Assembly (NCBI GenBank): GCA_015061545.1
Contig: SUWJ01000007.1
Span: 28,614 to 92,613 of the forward strand
DNA length: 64,000 bases
Direction of reading: 5' to 3'
Source of the DNA: Lentisphaerota bacterium
Lineage (GTDB): Bacteria > Verrucomicrobiota > Lentisphaeria > Victivallales > Victivallaceae
Shown: piece by piece, positions 17,629 to 27,604 of the stretch
Numbering within the stretch: position 1 is the stretch's first letter
Layout of the letters: the number at the start of each line of letters is the position of its first letter
Translations under genes and position numbers: made by a program
Notes under the pieces: model-generated
What the model was told of the DNA's origin: nothing
Database searches by the model: none
The model's input: only the letters and a program-made list of their open reading frames with translations

Positions 17629-20600
17629 TCACTCTACACGCACCAGAGTATAGACTTTGAGCAGCTCTTTCGGCAATTTGACTTGCAATCCCGCAGCATT
17701 CTTACTGACGGCCAGCTCTTTCCAGCCTTCAAAATCAGGACTGGCAGCCTGAGCGCGTGAAATATTTTTATCGGGGATAACAAATTCAATATCCTCTTCA
17801 AGCGGCGGAAAAGCATTTTCCGGCAGCGCATTTCTAACCACGTCATTTTTACCCAGATTTACCCCTGTTGCATTCAAAAAGTGGGCGTAATAGCAATTTT
17901 CCTGCTTGTAAAGGGTGGTGAAAACTTTTGCAGGAGCATTGCATCGCCAGGTTCCCGCCTGAGCTTTCTTCAATATATCTTTCAAGAGATGACGATATGC
18001 CATCGCCACATTTTCATCCAGCTCAAAGTTTACTTTAAGACCGGTCATCACCTCGTTCTGCATAACTGCGCTGCCGATCGCCAAGGGCATAAAAATAACT
18101 CTGCCTTTGCCCAGCGCGGCGTCAAAAGCTGCGGGAATACGGGTTTTGCCCCACACCATAGTCAGCGAACTTTCAGGCATTTTCATATCGCGGGGAATCG
18201 GCAGAAATGCGGTAATGACTTCCTGCGGTTTGACCACCTGACCATTATCCAGATCCAGCTGTCTGACTTTGCTTACCGAATCGGCAGGTTTGAATTTGAA
18301 AATATCTTCAAAGGGCCATTTTTCCCGCAAATTGCCGTATTGATCGGCGATTCCCGCAATGGGGCCCAACACTACAGTACCGCCTTTTTCGGCAAACGAA
18401 CGCATCACGCTGATTTGCTCATCCGAAAGCGGTCCGGAAGCGGCAACAAACAGCACCTTATAGTTTTGCAAAAGTTTTTCCGAAAGAGTCATATCGGCAA
18501 TGATATCGTAATTTACATTCATTTCGCCCAGCGTTTGAGCCAACCCGAACAACTCGTTGCGGTAGTTCATCCTTATCGCATTATCCCTGCCCTGACTGGA
18601 AAAAAGCAGCGCCACATCGGCATGGCTTAGTGCTTTCTTTATATCCATATTGCGGTCACCGAAAAGGAAGTAATTGCTTTTTCCCGGCGGACATTCCATC
18701 GCCGGTTCTGCCCAGTAGACCTGACCGTTCATATTCATCATGCCCCAGCCGAAATAAGCTACATCCCAGCCGCCCACCGCGTAAATCTGCCCGTAGATCG
18801 GAGTGCCGAAAGCAATTTTGAACATATTCATAGCTTTACGGAAAGCAAAGCCCGCCCGCGCCGTTGCCCAGATATTGCGCGGCATGATCTCCGTACCGAG
18901 GAAGTCCACCGCCCGACCGACCTGCAGCATATCAGCCCCCAGTTGATTAGGTGCATAATTACTGCTCAAACCGTAGTGAGTTGTATAAAACTGAAACGAA
19001 AAATCCGCTTTCTCCTCACTTATACTCTTGCGCAGCTCCACCCACCAGTCGCCGACCCGTTTTTTGCGCCATGTGCGATGCTGTTTAGCCAGCGGGGTAT
19101 TGGCTTGTACGCCTTTTTTATTCACCTGATCGGGGGCAAGTTCATTAAGCGGCCATTGCTGATCGGTATCGGCAGTAAAGTCGCTGCGGCAATCGCCGCA
19201 TCCGCAGAAATTGCTGCCGGTAAAACAGGCTTCATCGATCATAATACCATCAATATTTGTATCGCGTACCCACTTGACAAGATACTTGCGGAAAGCCTGA
19301 TTGCGATCGTGATTATTCACACAAAAGTCTGTAGTCGGCAGCAGCGTATCCAGTTCGCGGGCAAGCCAGTAAGGTTTTTCGGCAGCCACGCGGAAACCTG
19401 AATCCATGTTCCACAGAAGCGTGTAGTCGATATGGTCGTAAATTTTCATTCCCCGCTGATGGGCGGCATCCGCCATGCGGGTCAGCACCTTGCGCACCCG
19501 CGCCAGATGCGCAGGGTAAGTGTGGCGCGAGAGCAATCCGCTGATAAGCACCATATTGCACTTGTCGCGCTTCAACTCATCCATCCGCCGTTCAACCAGA
19601 CCGGGGGCATTGAATTCATGGAACGTACCGTTGTTGTTGATCCCCAGTTCGGATACATTGACATTGTAGCGCCATTCCATAAGTTTTTGCGTTTCCGCGT
19701 CAGGCAAAGCCACCGTATAGACCAATGGTTTATCCGGCAGCGGAGCCTGCTCCGGATCGGGCATGATTACATCGGTCCGTCCTACGGCAAAGTCGGGTTC
19801 TTTGGCGTAATGAGCATTGTTGTACATCACGCCGGGTTCAAAACCGTCAGTCACCCAGAATCCGCGGCTGAAGCTGAAATCTTCGTAAAAGTTCAACAGC
19901 TGCTGGAATCCCAGCGTGGAGATCCGCCAATTGCCTGAAAACTCGATTTCGGCAACGCCTTTTTCCAGCTTGAAAACTTTGGTTACGGAGCTGGCGGTCC
20001 TGTTTTTTACAACAATATCTTTAAGGAGTGTCTTACCATTGACCTTGACGGAAAATTTATTCTCTTTTCCTTCAAAGTTCCCGACACCCAACGTTACAAA
20101 GTAGTATCCCGGCTGCAAACCGCCGACCGTCAATCCGGCATTGCCGCTGCCATATACCGCCGAATAAAATGCGCCTTCGTGTTTACCTTTTTCGATCGCC
20201 GCGTTGCCCGGATCGCTCCAGCCGTCGCCGGAATCCGATTTTTTCAAATCCAGTTTGCAATAGCGGTAACCGACTTTATCAGCGCCGAAGCTGTAGAGTT
20301 TCTGCGCCGGCAACGCATTGTAATAAGAGTATTTCTGGCGGGGGTGATAAATCTTGAATTCTTTGTATCCACCGGCTGTCAACACCAGTTTGGCGGCAAT
20401 ACCGCCGCCCCAGTCCGGCAAGGTTCTGGCGGCGACCAGCTGCAGATATTCAGGATCATCTTTCATCCGCATTACGCCCCACATCCCGATATTGGTATTG
20501 AGTGTAGCCCCCGCATAGGTGCAAACCCCGTGGGGAGAAAAGTCAAACAACACGCTGCCGCGTTCCAGCTGCGGAGTGAACATACGCGCATGAGCTGCGG

Positions 20601-21084
20601 TTATATTGCCGAACACGCTCCCGCCGATCACGCCTTTCTGATAAATCGGGCGCATATTCCGACCGTGAACAGCTTCAAACGGAACATTTTTGAGCTGTTC
20701 AAAGGGTACTTTCAGGGCAAAAACAAAGTTTTTACCCGCGCCGAAGCTGTACGCCTGATACTCGAACTGCATATTGATTTCCACCCGGCTGCCATCAGCA
20801 TTTATCACCCCTTCCTGACGGAAACGGTGCTGCGGATCTTTGCTCCAGACGTTGAACGCAGTTGAACCATCGGGCAATACTTTCTTTTCCATATGCAGCT
20901 TATCAGCGGTAAGCAAAACCTTGTCATTGCACGTAAAGCTGCTGGAGCTTATCAATTCTTTTCCGCGGAAACCGACCGAAAACGAACCGTTTTTTTCCTG
21001 TAAAGTAAAGTCGCCTCCGCTGCAAATAAATCCCATTGTCCCGAACAACGTAAAAAGGCTCCAACAACTTTTGATCCATCCCAT
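17629..21084 (-). CDS. Large secreted glycoside-hydrolase-like protein
   Basis: The 1151-residue protein has a signal peptide (about 1-22). A beta-rich N-terminal half (about 25-400) includes what looks like a carbohydrate-binding module near 300-395. A TIM-barrel-like central part (about 460-850) carries 'RDTNIDGIMIDEACF' and a Cys-rich CGCGDCRSD, and a GATase-like flavodoxin fold ('YKVLFVAASGPLSDEQISVM') follows around 880-960. That order recalls GH42/GH29-like enzymes, where the third domain is the 'trimerisation' domain. The likely acid/base or nucleophile is within GIMIDE, but this is not certain. AAAGGAG precedes the ATG. It follows ligA by 49 bases in the same direction. The substrate is unknown. 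Confidence 0.72.
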   Translation of the reverse strand: MGWIKSCWSLFTLFGTMGFICSGGDFTLQEKNGSFSVGFRGKELISSSSFTCNDKVLLTADKLHMEKKVLPDGSTAFNVWSKDPQHRFRQEGVINADGSRVEINMQFEYQAYSFGAGKNFVFALKVPFEQLKNVPFEAVHGRNMRPIYQKGVIGGSVFGNITAAHARMFTPQLERGSVLFDFSPHGVCTYAGATLNTNIGMWGVMRMKDDPEYLQLVAARTLPDWGGGIAAKLVLTAGGYKEFKIYHPRQKYSYYNALPAQKLYSFGADKVGYRYCKLDLKKSDSGDGWSDPGNAAIEKGKHEGAFYSAVYGSGNAGLTVGGLQPGYYFVTLGVGNFEGKENKFSVKVNGKTLLKDIVVKNRTASSVTKVFKLEKGVAEIEFSGNWRISTLGFQQLLNFYEDFSFSRGFWVTDGFEPGVMYNNAHYAKEPDFAVGRTDVIMPDPEQAPLPDKPLVYTVALPDAETQKLMEWRYNVNVSELGINNNGTFHEFNAPGLVERRMDELKRDKCNMVLISGLLSRHTYPAHLARVRKVLTRMADAAHQRGMKIYDHIDYTLLWNMDSGFRVAAEKPYWLARELDTLLPTTDFCVNNHDRNQAFRKYLVKWVRDTNIDGIMIDEACFTGSNFCGCGDCRSDFTADTDQQWPLNELAPDQVNKKGVQANTPLAKQHRTWRKKRVGDWWVELRKSISEEKADFSFQFYTTHYGLSSNYAPNQLGADMLQVGRAVDFLGTEIMPRNIWATARAGFAFRKAMNMFKIAFGTPIYGQIYAVGGWDVAYFGWGMMNMNGQVYWAEPAMECPPGKSNYFLFGDRNMDIKKALSHADVALLFSSQGRDNAIRMNYRNELFGLAQTLGEMNVNYDIIADMTLSEKLLQNYKVLFVAASGPLSDEQISVMRSFAEKGGTVVLGPIAGIADQYGNLREKWPFEDIFKFKPADSVSKVRQLDLDNGQVVKPQEVITAFLPIPRDMKMPESSLTMVWGKTRIPAAFDAALGKGRVIFMPLAIGSAVMQNEVMTGLKVNFELDENVAMAYRHLLKDILKKAQAGTWRCNAPAKVFTTLYKQENCYYAHFLNATGVNLGKNDVVRNALPENAFPPLEEDIEFVIPDKNISRAQAASPDFEGWKELAVSKNAAGLQVKLPKELLKVYTLVRVE

Positions 21085-21133
21085 GTGATTTCTCCTTTAT
21101 CAGATTTTTACCTAAATAATGCTGTAAATTCTC

Positions 21134-23140
21134 TTAAAACCCGAACGTAAGCTGTTTGGCTTCACGCGGTATATCCTGCGCTGGATCCTTGCTTTCCTGC
21201 TCTTGAGCGTTATTGTCGGGCGAATCGAACAATGCCAATGCTTCCTGCTTGAAAGTATTTTCCTGTGTCTGCATTAGCGCACTCTCTTCCGGAGCAACAA
21301 CTTTTTCCGACGGCGTCAAAGCAATAAATTCATCGACAGATACGATCTTTACAGCAAGTTTCCGCGCCTTGACCAGTTTGGAGCTGTTTTCATTTATATC
21401 GGCGGCGACCAGCAAACTTAAATCTTTATTAACGCTGTCCACCGCCTTATAGCCCTTGCTTTCAGCCAATTTTTCATAATAGGAGCGTTTTTCCGGCATC
21501 TTGCCCGTAAAACATACCGTGGGCAGCGCCTGCACAGAGTTATCCGAACGGATCAGCTCCACCGCTGCCAGCAATTCGTCAATAAAGGCTCTTTGTTCCT
21601 TCAGCACGCGGTGCATGGCTTTGGCGCGTTCGGGGCCGATTCCGGCAATATCGGCAAGTTTCGCTTCGTCGGCGCAACGCAGTTCCTCCAGCGGCATTAT
21701 ACCGAGAACCGCTTTTGCAACATTCAGTCCCACATGAGGAATATTCAGCGAAGCCAACAGCTGAAAATCGTTGACCTTACGTGCTTTGGCAATTTCGCGG
21801 CAGAGATTTTCCGCCGATTTATCCTTGAAGCTCTCCAGCTGCATAATATCCGCTTTGCTCAATTCAAAAATATCCTGCAGCGAGCGCACCTGCAAAGTCT
21901 GCATCATCTTGCGCAAAGTCGGTTCGCCCAACCGTTCAATACCGATATTGCGCACCGCTGCCAGCAGATTCTGCAGCTGCATTTCAAAACAATCTTTATT
22001 TACGCAGCAAAGCTCAGGTCCATGCTGTTCCAGCTTGCTGCCGCAACAGGGGCAGGAACTTATGATCACACTTTGGCGGTTCTCGCCGGGCAGCGAATTG
22101 ACAATGTAAGGTATAACATCCCCTGCCCGCTCGACTTCAATGATATCGTTCAGACAAAGATCCCGATCGATCACATTCTGCAAATTGTGCAGCGTGGCGT
22201 GAGTTATGGTCACGCCGCCGATCTCCACCGGGTCGATCTCCGCAACGGGAGTCAGACAATTTTTCCCGAAGCTCCACTCCACCTTGCGCAGCACACTCTG
22301 CTTGCGGATGTTGGTAAATTTAAAAGCGATCGCCCCCCGCGGGTGATGCGCTGTATTGCCCAGACCGGCAGCGTACTCTTCGTCCGCCAGTTTTATCACC
22401 ACGCCGTCGGTGGGATAAGGCATATCGGCGATCTGCTCAAGAAATCCGGCAAAATATTCTGCCAGCTCCCGACGGCTGCAGCAACAGGAGATCTTGCGGT
22501 AATCCACCAGAGTGAGTTTGGCACCCTGAGCTTTGATATCGTCTATTTCTTTAAGCCCCATGATTCCGGCGGCGGCGTTGCGGGAATTTTTATACACCTC
22601 GCCGTTTTTGCGTTTGATCCGGCTGTAAATATTGCGGAAATCGTCATCGCGGATAATTATTTCCCCGCGAATCGACTGATCTTTAAGCAAGGGGCCGGTA
22701 TAATCCATACTTTCAAGTTCGATCAACGGCACTTTATCGGAGATATCCTCGCCCACGCTGCCATCGCCGCGGGTTACCAGCACACCATTTTCCCACAATG
22801 CTGAAATACCGTCGTATTTAGGCTGCAGCAGCAGCATTTCATCGCCGCTGCGGACATACTTATCTGCCCACTCCATAACTTTTTCCAAACTGTATGCCTT
22901 ATCCAGCGACAACATCGGCTCGCGGTGTCTGACTTTCCCCGCAGCTGCCACTTTCTGAGCATGGATCGCAGTCAGCAACTCATGATCGGGCTGCAGCTGC
23001 TCCAGCTCGCGCAACAGATTATCGTACTCAACGTCCGAAATTTCGGGAGCAGCCTGATTCCAGTAAAGATCGTTATGATAGTTTATAAGCCTTACAAGTT
23101 CTTCCAGCGTATGCACAAAACACCTCGTTATTTCTGCCAT
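21134..23140 (-). CDS. ligA: NAD-dependent DNA ligase
   Basis: The 668-residue protein shows every LigA domain. Domain Ia (EISDVEYDNLLREL) is followed by the nucleotidyltransferase with the adenylated Lys in KYDG (Lys108) and 'PMLSLDKAYS'. Next come the OB fold, a C4 zinc finger (CPCCG ... CCVNKDC, near residues 390-415) and a helix-hairpin-helix region. A BRCT domain ('TVCFTGKMPEKRSYYEKLAE') is followed by a 60-residue acidic tail that standard LigA lacks. It joins Okazaki fragments and repair nicks using NAD+. The start overlaps the end of the alcohol dehydrogenase gene by 13 bases, so the two are probably coupled. No strong Shine-Dalgarno is seen. Confidence 0.96.
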   Translation of the reverse strand: MAEITRCFVHTLEELVRLINYHNDLYWNQAAPEISDVEYDNLLRELEQLQPDHELLTAIHAQKVAAAGKVRHREPMLSLDKAYSLEKVMEWADKYVRSGDEMLLLQPKYDGISALWENGVLVTRGDGSVGEDISDKVPLIELESMDYTGPLLKDQSIRGEIIIRDDDFRNIYSRIKRKNGEVYKNSRNAAAGIMGLKEIDDIKAQGAKLTLVDYRKISCCCSRRELAEYFAGFLEQIADMPYPTDGVVIKLADEEYAAGLGNTAHHPRGAIAFKFTNIRKQSVLRKVEWSFGKNCLTPVAEIDPVEIGGVTITHATLHNLQNVIDRDLCLNDIIEVERAGDVIPYIVNSLPGENRQSVIISSCPCCGSKLEQHGPELCCVNKDCFEMQLQNLLAAVRNIGIERLGEPTLRKMMQTLQVRSLQDIFELSKADIMQLESFKDKSAENLCREIAKARKVNDFQLLASLNIPHVGLNVAKAVLGIMPLEELRCADEAKLADIAGIGPERAKAMHRVLKEQRAFIDELLAAVELIRSDNSVQALPTVCFTGKMPEKRSYYEKLAESKGYKAVDSVNKDLSLLVAADINENSSKLVKARKLAVKIVSVDEFIALTPSEKVVAPEESALMQTQENTFKQEALALFDSPDNNAQEQESKDPAQDIPREAKQLTFGF

Positions 23141-24336
23141 GCATCATTCAGAATCATCCGCAGCACATCGGCGCTGTTGGCAAGCGGTACCGGGCGCGGC
23201 GCCAACTCAAGTTTCATGCGGTTGGCACCTGCGCTCAGGCAGGTTTGCTCCAAAAGGGCGCGATCCAATTCGGGGAAATCCGTCAGGAGCGGCACTTGCC
23301 ATGAATCCAACAGTTTTTCGTAATTACCGATCACTTCCGATGCGGTATTGCCGCCTAATACCTTACCGATTTCGCAAGTACGCGCTTCCACTTCGCTGCG
23401 GCAGATATAATATCGCCATGCGGCAGGCAGCAAGCGGGCAACGGCGATACCGTGTTCGATTCTGCCGAACCATGAAAAACTCAACAGATGGGGCAAGCCC
23501 GTAGATTTATTGCGGATCGTCAAACCGCCCAAGGCGGAAGCCAGCTGCAGTGCTTTGCGCGCCCGCCGATCGGCAGGATCAACCAATGCTTGACGCAAAT
23601 TATTCATCAGCAGCAAAACACCCAGCGCCGCCGCTTCGTTGACCCACATTTTATTTTCGTCCATATTGACATTGAGCCACCCCTCCAGCAGATGTGCCAG
23701 CGCATCGCAGCCGGTTGCCAGCGTTACTGCTTGTGGCATCGAACAAGTCAATGCGCCGTCCAGCAGCGCAATTTCAGGCGCCAGCACCGGATCGCTTATC
23801 AACTGCTTTACCCCTTTGCTGCGGTTGACAATGTTGCTGTAATGAGTTATTTCGCTGCCGGTACCGGACGTGGTGGGAATGGCAATGATCCGTTTGAAAT
23901 TGCGATCGGGAAATTTTTTACTGATCGAATCCGTACCGAAACACTCTTCCAGCGGCAGAGTGCTTTGTTGAACAATAAGCGCCGCCTTGGCTGCGTCCAA
24001 CACGCTGCCGCCGCCCAGCGCAATAACTGTATCGGCGTTTTCCCGCCGCAGAAAATCCGCCATGGCGTTGACCGTTTCCATATCCGGTTCAGGCGGAATA
24101 TTCTTAAAGCGCACCACCGCGCAATCAGCATAGCGCAACGAGTTCAAGAGCTTGCTCCACGCCCCGGATCTATCCGCCGAAGTGCAGCCGGTAAAAACTG
24201 CCGCTTTCCGACAGTTGTGCTGCTGCACAAACTCATCCAGCGCACTCCAGGAATCATCGCCCTGAATTACAGCTGTGCCGTTCCACGCCGCCAGCATCTG
24301 AACTGCCTGTTCAAACCAATTGCCTTTGCCGTCCAT
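23128..24336 (-). CDS. Iron-containing alcohol dehydrogenase
   Basis: The 402-residue protein is a type III (Fe-ADH) enzyme. It has the nucleotide-binding GGGSVLDAAK (near residue 108) and the phosphate-binding TTSGTGSE. The metal-ligand region reads 'GCDALAHLLEG', followed by 'GLPHLLSF...EHGIAVA' with the expected His residues. Substrates in this family vary (short-chain alcohols, 1,3-propanediol, lactaldehyde) and cannot be told from sequence. It begins about 55 bases after the terminator of the upstream isomerase gene, so it probably starts its own transcript that runs into ligA and the glycoside-hydrolase-like gene. A weak TTCAAG-N17-TATTTT lies in that gap. Confidence 0.9.
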   Translation of the reverse strand: MDGKGNWFEQAVQMLAAWNGTAVIQGDDSWSALDEFVQQHNCRKAAVFTGCTSADRSGAWSKLLNSLRYADCAVVRFKNIPPEPDMETVNAMADFLRRENADTVIALGGGSVLDAAKAALIVQQSTLPLEECFGTDSISKKFPDRNFKRIIAIPTTSGTGSEITHYSNIVNRSKGVKQLISDPVLAPEIALLDGALTCSMPQAVTLATGCDALAHLLEGWLNVNMDENKMWVNEAAALGVLLLMNNLRQALVDPADRRARKALQLASALGGLTIRNKSTGLPHLLSFSWFGRIEHGIAVARLLPAAWRYYICRSEVEARTCEIGKVLGGNTASEVIGNYEKLLDSWQVPLLTDFPELDRALLEQTCLSAGANRMKLELAPRPVPLANSADVLRMILNDAWQK

Positions 24337-24390
24337 AAATAAGCATCCCGTATTAAATCAAAATATTTGCTGTTTCCAACAACTTGAATT

Positions 24391-24427
24391 AAAAAAGGCC
24401 CGCTGAAACACTTGTTTCAGTCAGGCC
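24391..24427 (-). terminator. Strong intrinsic terminator after the PpiC-type gene
   Basis: CTGAAACA/TGTTTCAG form an 8-bp stem, with outer GGCC/GGCC pairing and a short loop, followed on the minus strand by six T's. It lies 29-65 bases past the stop. The plus-strand flank also has a T-run a few bases on, so weak bidirectional action is possible. Confidence 0.88.
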
Positions 24428-24455
24428 GATAATCTTTTTTCAGAACTCAGTCATA

Positions 24456-25628
24456 TCACTTGGCCGGGGCAGGAGCCGCAGGTGCAGCTGCAGGAGCAGC
24501 TGCGGGAGCTGCGGGCATGGCAGGAGCTTTGACCAGAATCTGCACTTTGGCATCTTTCATCAGCTGGGCAAAGACCTTCTGAGCGGCCTCGTTGCGCTTC
24601 TGATTAAGCAGCATTGCCTGCAGACGGTCCTTGACTTCCGCCAATTCGATCTTGCGTTCGCTCTGGGCGGCGTCGCGGCGGATGATGTGATAACCGAACT
24701 GAGTTTTGACCGGAGCCGAAAGTTCGCCCGCTTTCAGCGCAAAAGCGGCTTTTTCAAACTCAGGAACCATCTGTCCCGTGCTGAAAGCGCCCAGCGAACC
24801 CTGTGCGCTCTTGCCGGAAGGACAGGTGCTCTTTTCGGCGGCCAGTTTGCCGAAGTCAGCGCCTTTTTTCAGCTCGGCAAGAATCGCTTCGCACTCCGCC
24901 TTGGCTTTTGCCCAGGCCTTGTCGTCGGCATCTTTATCCACCCCGATAAGAATGTGCGAAGCGCGAACGCTGCCTTCGGGATCACCGGGTTCAACGAACT
25001 GCTCAGGATTTTCCTTGTAGAACTTTTCCAGTTCCGCTTGAGTCACTTCCAGCTTGCCGGTTTTCTGTTCGATAAACTTTTCAAAAGCCAGCATTTTCTG
25101 AGCTTCTTTGCTTTCGGACTGTTCTTTGATGATGCTGTCGATGGTCTTGCCCTGAGCCTTGAGCATCTGCTCGATCATATTGCGCTGCTCCTGGGGCATC
25201 TTTTCGATTTCGCTCTTGATCTGAGCGGCAATATCCGCAGCGGTAACTTTGATCCCCGATTTGGCGACCGCCTGATCGATCACCTGAGTAAGAACATACT
25301 GTTCAACCATCTGCGGAGCCTGCATTTTCAGCATTTCCACGGGCACCTGCGCCGGGATCATACCGTTGGGGATCTGCTGGGCGGCAAATTTGATAAACTC
25401 ATCTTTAGTCACCGCCTTGCCGTCAATGGTCGCCACCGTTGCGGGCAGAAAATCAAACGCTTTAGCCACAGGAGTACCCGCCTGCTGATTCATTGCCGCC
25501 ACCAGATTGGCACCGTCTTTCTGCGCTTCAGGCGCGGGGACCGAAGTGGTCCGCGGATTGTCAGCCATCAGCATTGCACCCATACCAAGCACCATACCCG
25601 GTACCAGCATCATCTTGAATTTACCCAT
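24456..25628 (-). CDS. Exported parvulin-type peptidyl-prolyl isomerase
   Basis: The 390-residue protein has a signal peptide (about 1-22, ending GMGAMLMA). A SurA_N-like helical chaperone region covers about 60-210, and a PpiC rotamase domain about 222-325 ('RASHILIGVD', 'GSLGAFSTGQMVPEFEKAAF', 'QFGYHIIR'). A low-complexity Pro/Ala tail ends the protein. It should catalyse prolyl isomerisation and chaperone proteins in the periplasm, like SurA or PrsA. AAGGAG lies ahead of the ATG. The promoter is TTGAAA-N17-TATCTT (25759-25787) and the gene ends at a strong terminator, so it is likely monocistronic. It is not clear which of surA, prsA or ppiD it matches best. Confidence 0.92.
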   Translation of the reverse strand: MGKFKMMLVPGMVLGMGAMLMADNPRTTSVPAPEAQKDGANLVAAMNQQAGTPVAKAFDFLPATVATIDGKAVTKDEFIKFAAQQIPNGMIPAQVPVEMLKMQAPQMVEQYVLTQVIDQAVAKSGIKVTAADIAAQIKSEIEKMPQEQRNMIEQMLKAQGKTIDSIIKEQSESKEAQKMLAFEKFIEQKTGKLEVTQAELEKFYKENPEQFVEPGDPEGSVRASHILIGVDKDADDKAWAKAKAECEAILAELKKGADFGKLAAEKSTCPSGKSAQGSLGAFSTGQMVPEFEKAAFALKAGELSAPVKTQFGYHIIRRDAAQSERKIELAEVKDRLQAMLLNQKRNEAAQKVFAQLMKDAKVQILVKAPAMPAAPAAAPAAAPAAPAPAK

Positions 25629-25758
25629 AAAAATCTCCTTTTATTTTTATTTTCCGGACTCAATAATCCTTAACCACACTCTAAGACCGCACCGCGAAAC
25701 ATAAAGTTTCAGCCGCAAAGCCCAATAATATAATGCTTCAGGCGCGTGTTATATTTAG

Positions 25759-25787
25759 AAGATAACCCTGTTTTATCAATTTTTCAA
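25759..25787 (-). promoter_or_regulatory. Sigma-70-like promoter of the PpiC-type gene
   Basis: On the minus strand TTGAAA (25782-25787) and TATCTT (25759-25764) are separated by 17 bases. This leaves a leader of about 120 bases before the ATG at 25628. It lies in the divergent 287-bp region shared with pfp. Confidence 0.55.
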
Positions 25788-25819
25788 GCCGTAAATAGTT
25801 TTTTTTATAGAAATAATAC

Positions 25820-25848
25820 TTGCGAAAATCAACTTTGGGTTGTAAATT
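25820..25848 (+). promoter_or_regulatory. Sigma-70-like promoter of pfp-gatCA
   Basis: TTGCGA (25820-25825), a 17-base spacer and TAAATT (25843-25848) lie about 67 bases upstream of the pfp ATG at 25916. The rest of the 25629-25915 gap holds the divergent promoter and nothing else I can identify. Confidence 0.5.
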
Positions 25849-25915
25849 ACCATCCGTAACAAATGTTTTGAGAAGATCGAACAGTTTTTTCATAATCAAA
25901 CGAAAGGATAAAAAA

Positions 25916-27577
25916 ATGAGTGCTGCTGTTTCTGCTCTCCAGAAGGCGCGTGCCGCCTACCAACCCAAACTGCCCAAAAGCCTGCGTAACGGCGCCGCCG
26001 CCAAAGCGGTAAACGGCGAACCCACCACCGCTGCCGGCAACGTTGAACAGATCAAAGCGCTGTTCACCGAAAACTTCGGCAGCCCCATGGTGACTTTTGA
26101 AGCCGCCGCTGCCGATGCAGTCAACAGCAAATTCAACGCCGGTGTGATCCTTTCCGGCGGTCAGGCCCCCGGCGGTCACAACGTTATCGCGGGTATCTAC
26201 GACGGTCTGAAAAGCCTCAACAAAGAAAACAAGCTCTACGGTTTCCTCAAAGGTCCTGACGGGCTGGTCAAAAATGAGTACATCGAACTGACCGATGAAA
26301 TCATCGATGCTCACCGCAACACCGGCGGGTTCGATATGATCGGCTCCGGCCGTACCAAGCTGGAAAAAGTTGAACAGTTCGAAGCCGGCAAAAAGAACTG
26401 CGAAGCGCTGGACATCAAAGCGCTGGTCATCGTCGGCGGCGATGACTCCAACACCAACGCCTGTCTGTTGAGCGAATATTACCGCAAGACCAAGGCGGGT
26501 ATTCAGGTGGTGGGCTGCCCCAAGACCATCGACGGCGACTTGAAGAACGAATATATCGAAGCCAGCTTCGGGTTCGACACCGCCTGCCGCGTCTACAGCG
26601 AACTTATCGGCAATATCGGCCGCGATGCCAACTCCGCCAAGAAATACTGGCACTTCATCAAACTGATGGGCCGCAGCGCTTCGCACATTGCTTTGGAATG
26701 CGCATTGCAGACCCAGCCCAACGCCACGATCATTTCCGAAGAAGTGGCGGAAAAGAAAACCACGCTGGCGGAAATCGTTGATTACCTCGCCGGCATTGTT
26801 GCCGACCGCGCCGCCAACGGCATGAACTTCGGCGTGGCGCTGATCCCCGAAGGTCTGGTGGAATTCATCCCCGAAGTCAAAGCGCTTATTGCCGAACTCA
26901 ACGATCTGCTGGCAAAAGAAGAAGCTGCTTTTGCCGCGATTACCGAAGCCGATGAAAAGATCGCCTTCCTCAAGGCTAAACTTTCGGCGGATAAAGCAGC
27001 GGTCTACGCCAGCTTGCCCCGTACCATCCAGCTGCAGCTCTGCCTGGACCGCGACCCCCACGGCAACGTGCAGGTTTCTCTGATCGAAACCGAAAAGATG
27101 CTGGCCGAAATGGTCAAGACCAAGCTCGCTACCTGGAAAGCCGAAGGCAAATACAACGGCAAATTCAGCGCCCAGACCCACTTCTTCGGCTACGAAGGCC
27201 GTTGCGCCGCGCCGTCGAACTTTGATGCCGACTACTGCTACAGTCTGGGTTACACCGCAGCTGCGCTGCTGGCGGCGGGCGTTACCGGCTATATGTCCAG
27301 CGTGCGCAACACCATGCTGCCGGCGGACGAATGGGTTGCCGGCGGTATTCCGATCACGATGATGATGAATATGGAACGCCGTCACGGTGAAGACAAGCCG
27401 GTTATCAAGAAGGCGCTGGTGGAACTGGAAGGCAAACCCTTCAAGTTCTTTGCTTCCAAGCGTGCCGAATGGGCAAAAGAAACCAGCTATGTCTATCCCG
27501 GTCCCATCCAGTATTTCGGTCCGTCCGAAGTCTGCGACCAGTGCACCAAGACTCTGGCGCTGGAACAGAGCAAGTAA
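25916..27577 (+). CDS. pfp: Pyrophosphate-dependent 6-phosphofructokinase
   Basis: The start is taken at 25916 ([14 protein letters not shown] upstream), dropping 32 track codons and leaving 553 residues. This is the long PFP type. GGQAPGGHN (about 81-89) is the phosphate-binding loop. GGDD (174-177) and PKTIDGDL (202-209) carry the Asp and Lys that mark PPi-specific enzymes, where ATP enzymes have GGDG and PGTIDND. It catalyses reversible fructose-6-phosphate/fructose-1,6-bisphosphate interconversion with PPi, saving ATP in fermentation. An insert of about 60 residues near 320-385 fits the long subfamily. gatC follows after 27 bases, so the genes probably share a transcript. Confidence 0.94.
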   Translation: MSAAVSALQKARAAYQPKLPKSLRNGAAAKAVNGEPTTAAGNVEQIKALFTENFGSPMVTFEAAAADAVNSKFNAGVILSGGQAPGGHNVIAGIYDGLKSLNKENKLYGFLKGPDGLVKNEYIELTDEIIDAHRNTGGFDMIGSGRTKLEKVEQFEAGKKNCEALDIKALVIVGGDDSNTNACLLSEYYRKTKAGIQVVGCPKTIDGDLKNEYIEASFGFDTACRVYSELIGNIGRDANSAKKYWHFIKLMGRSASHIALECALQTQPNATIISEEVAEKKTTLAEIVDYLAGIVADRAANGMNFGVALIPEGLVEFIPEVKALIAELNDLLAKEEAAFAAITEADEKIAFLKAKLSADKAAVYASLPRTIQLQLCLDRDPHGNVQVSLIETEKMLAEMVKTKLATWKAEGKYNGKFSAQTHFFGYEGRCAAPSNFDADYCYSLGYTAAALLAAGVTGYMSSVRNTMLPADEWVAGGIPITMMMNMERRHGEDKPVIKKALVELEGKPFKFFASKRAEWAKETSYVYPGPIQYFGPSEVCDQCTKTLALEQSK

Positions 27578-27604
27578 TCAATAAAAAGTAAACGGTAAGT
27601 TGAT

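Noticed and set aside
24456-24530. Repeats at the 3' end of the PpiC-type gene as a possible CRISPR or tandem array
   Set aside because: They are in-frame Pro/Ala codons of a low-complexity protein tail, without spacers.
25847-27385. 512-codon minus-strand open frame opposite pfp
   Set aside because: The pfp reading shows every catalytic motif; the antisense frame has Val/Gly/Phe-rich composition and no domain.
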